64,000 bases of DNA from Phytophthora colocasiae (lineage: Eukaryota; Oomycota; Peronosporomycetes; Peronosporales; Peronosporaceae). The notes below the pieces were generated by a model, which was given only the letters and a program-made list of their open reading frames with translations, searched no databases and was not told the DNA's origin. Both the position numbers and the translations under genes were made by a program. Location of the stretch: contig JAGKQI010000040.1 of the NCBI GenBank assembly GCA_018806915.1, forward strand, positions 186,001 to 250,000. Reading direction: 5' to 3'. Shown here in pieces: positions 62,698-64,000 of this stretch; positions within the stretch are counted from its first letter, which is position 1, and each line of letters opens with the position of its first letter.

Positions 62698-64000
62698 TAT
62701 GGAAACCAAGTAATGCCTACCGCGACAATTCAAGAATGACCAGGAAGCCGTAATGTGGAGTAGTTTTAGTCAGAAAGTCATCATAGTTGACGTACCGCTC
62801 ATGAAGATCCGCCAAAACTAAAACTTCAAGAAGACCGAAATTGGTGTAATCAGTTGGGTGCGGACTAATCCCGAGTACTGGAAGCCGGAAATCGAGTACA
62901 CATACCGGTTACCGACAATACCGCCAGCGCCGGCCGAAACCCGAGTTCACATCGGTAGAATTCCAAGTACTATGGCAGAATTCCGAGTACAAAAAATTGG
63001 CGGGAAAAAAGTACCAGGGAAACCTGGCAGAATGCGGCTAAGAACTAGTCAGCCATAACGAAGCATTCATTAATTTAACTCATTTATTGTCCGTAATACT
63101 GGGGTTTAAGCCCGCGTGCTCCGCACACGGAGCGTTAAACCGCCAGCCTAAGCCCGCTCCGGCTTCGCCTTCGCTTGATCCGTCGACAGCGCTGGGGTTT
63201 AAGCCCGTGTGCTTCGCACACGGAGCATTAAACCACCAGCCAGCGTTCTCCACCGCGCTTGTCCTCTCTCTGCTGTCCTTTACTGCCCAGCTACGCGCTC
63301 CGCGCGATCCCAGCCACCCCTAGCAGCTCGCTACGCTCGCGATTGCAGACCCTAAGCCCGCTCCGGCTTCGCCTTCGCTTGATCCATCGGCAGCGTTGCT
63401 AAGCCCGTGTGCTCCGCCGCGCTTGGCTTGTTCTCGAGTCGTTGTTAGCTAGTAAAACTGCAAAAGTACCGGTACGAACTGACCTCAATTCGTTTAGCAA
63501 AACCTCTCAAAGTCGGTTGGTGTACTCGGCTGGTACTCGGAATTAATCCCCTTCCGTAATCAGTTCACGCCGTTCTTTTAACCCCCCCGCTCTCAAGCCT
63601 ATTTTGACCCCCCGGCAAGTCTTTAACATGTTGTATAATACTACATGTTAAGGACAGTCTAATCTTGATTTTTGTATTACCTGTGATAAGTACGAGTGTA
63701 AAGTCTGTACTGCGGGAATTGCTTGCACATCGTGCGCAGCGCTATGTACCAGCGAAGTTGTCATATACACCTTCTCCAGTCTCGCAGGTGGGCGTATGTT
63801 GTATATACTGCGACTGGTTTGGGCCTTTTTATTTGAAGTTGACACAGAGCAAACATTTTTGCCTAGCTATGCCATGCTTCAGTTCCAGAGGGATTGAACA
63901 TCATGCTGCAAGCAATCTTTTCTTTGCGATTGTAATCATCAGTGTTCCTACTTGTCTTGTTCGCTACCATCGTCCTAACGCTTCTTACGACTCCTCCTCG
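62698..64000. other. Repeat-rich non-coding right end
   Basis: No supported gene. A block near 63101-63260 has two direct copies of GGGGTTTAAGCCCG.GTGCT.C (93 bp apart), each with a hairpin such as CCGTGTGCTTCGCACACGG, and partial copies up to about 63430. A weak inverted similarity links 62,845-62,900 (GGACTAATCCCGAGTACTGG) and 63,520-63,570 (GGTACTCGGAATTAATCCCC), perhaps the ends of a decayed DNA transposon. Confidence 0.5.

Noticed and set aside
1..64000. CRISPR arrays, riboswitches, bacterial-type operons or origins
   Set aside because: The tandem repeats lack unique spacers and the sequence is eukaryotic. Nothing supports such features.

Overview
The window looks like part of a Phytophthora-type oomycete genome. 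The evidence is an intact Nep1-like protein (NLP), three RXLR-like effector genes or pseudogenes, a PL3 pectate lyase, a PH/FYVE-like phosphatidylinositol 4-kinase, few short introns with GT..AG borders, and abundant Ty3/gypsy, Ty1/copia, MULE and Tc1/mariner elements. All calls come from reading the sequence and translations. No database search was run.

Layout. (1) 1-13.9 kb is a nest of retrotransposons. A gypsy element on the minus strand (1-1855) is inserted into a GGATCC repeat array inside the 5' LTR of a second gypsy element (1856-10493). That element is itself inserted into a decayed copia gag (10494-11201), followed by LTR-like debris and a chromodomain ORF. (2) 14.0-22.2 kb holds a 442-bp MITE, a secreted low-complexity protein, and a large broken two-domain pectate lyase. 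The second lyase domain is split by a Pack-MULE-like element carrying an antisense ABC-transporter fragment. (3) 23.3-37.3 kb is a gene island: PI4K, an atypical kinesin, a membrane protein, an Fe-ADH-like protein, an RXLR-like effector and an NLP in convergent pairs, and a secreted HAD phosphatase. (4) 37.6-39.6 kb is a decayed MULE transposase. (5) 40,997-56,679 is a very large, very young gypsy element on the minus strand (LTRs 540 bp with one mismatch, TSD tcta). It has gag, pol, a membrane-protein ORF downstream of pol and a long ORF on the opposite strand. Its gag is split by a Tc1/mariner-derived element. (6) 56.8-62.7 kb has an astacin protease, an RCC1/IPT protein and two frameshifted RXLR-like genes. 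The right end is repeat-rich and non-coding.

The most unusual signals: each of the two large gypsy elements is saturated along its whole length, coding and non-coding, with its own short motif (GGATC in one, GAACG/CGTTC in the other). The 15.7-kb element has divergent accessory genes sharing a 219-bp spacer. In both elements a single in-frame UGA interrupts or separates open frames. Several broken genes have traceable causes (MULE, mariner, a templated palindromic insertion, one-base frameshifts). The secreted genes (NLP, RXLR-like, PL3, astacin, HAD phosphatase) fit a host-interaction repertoire embedded in young repeats.
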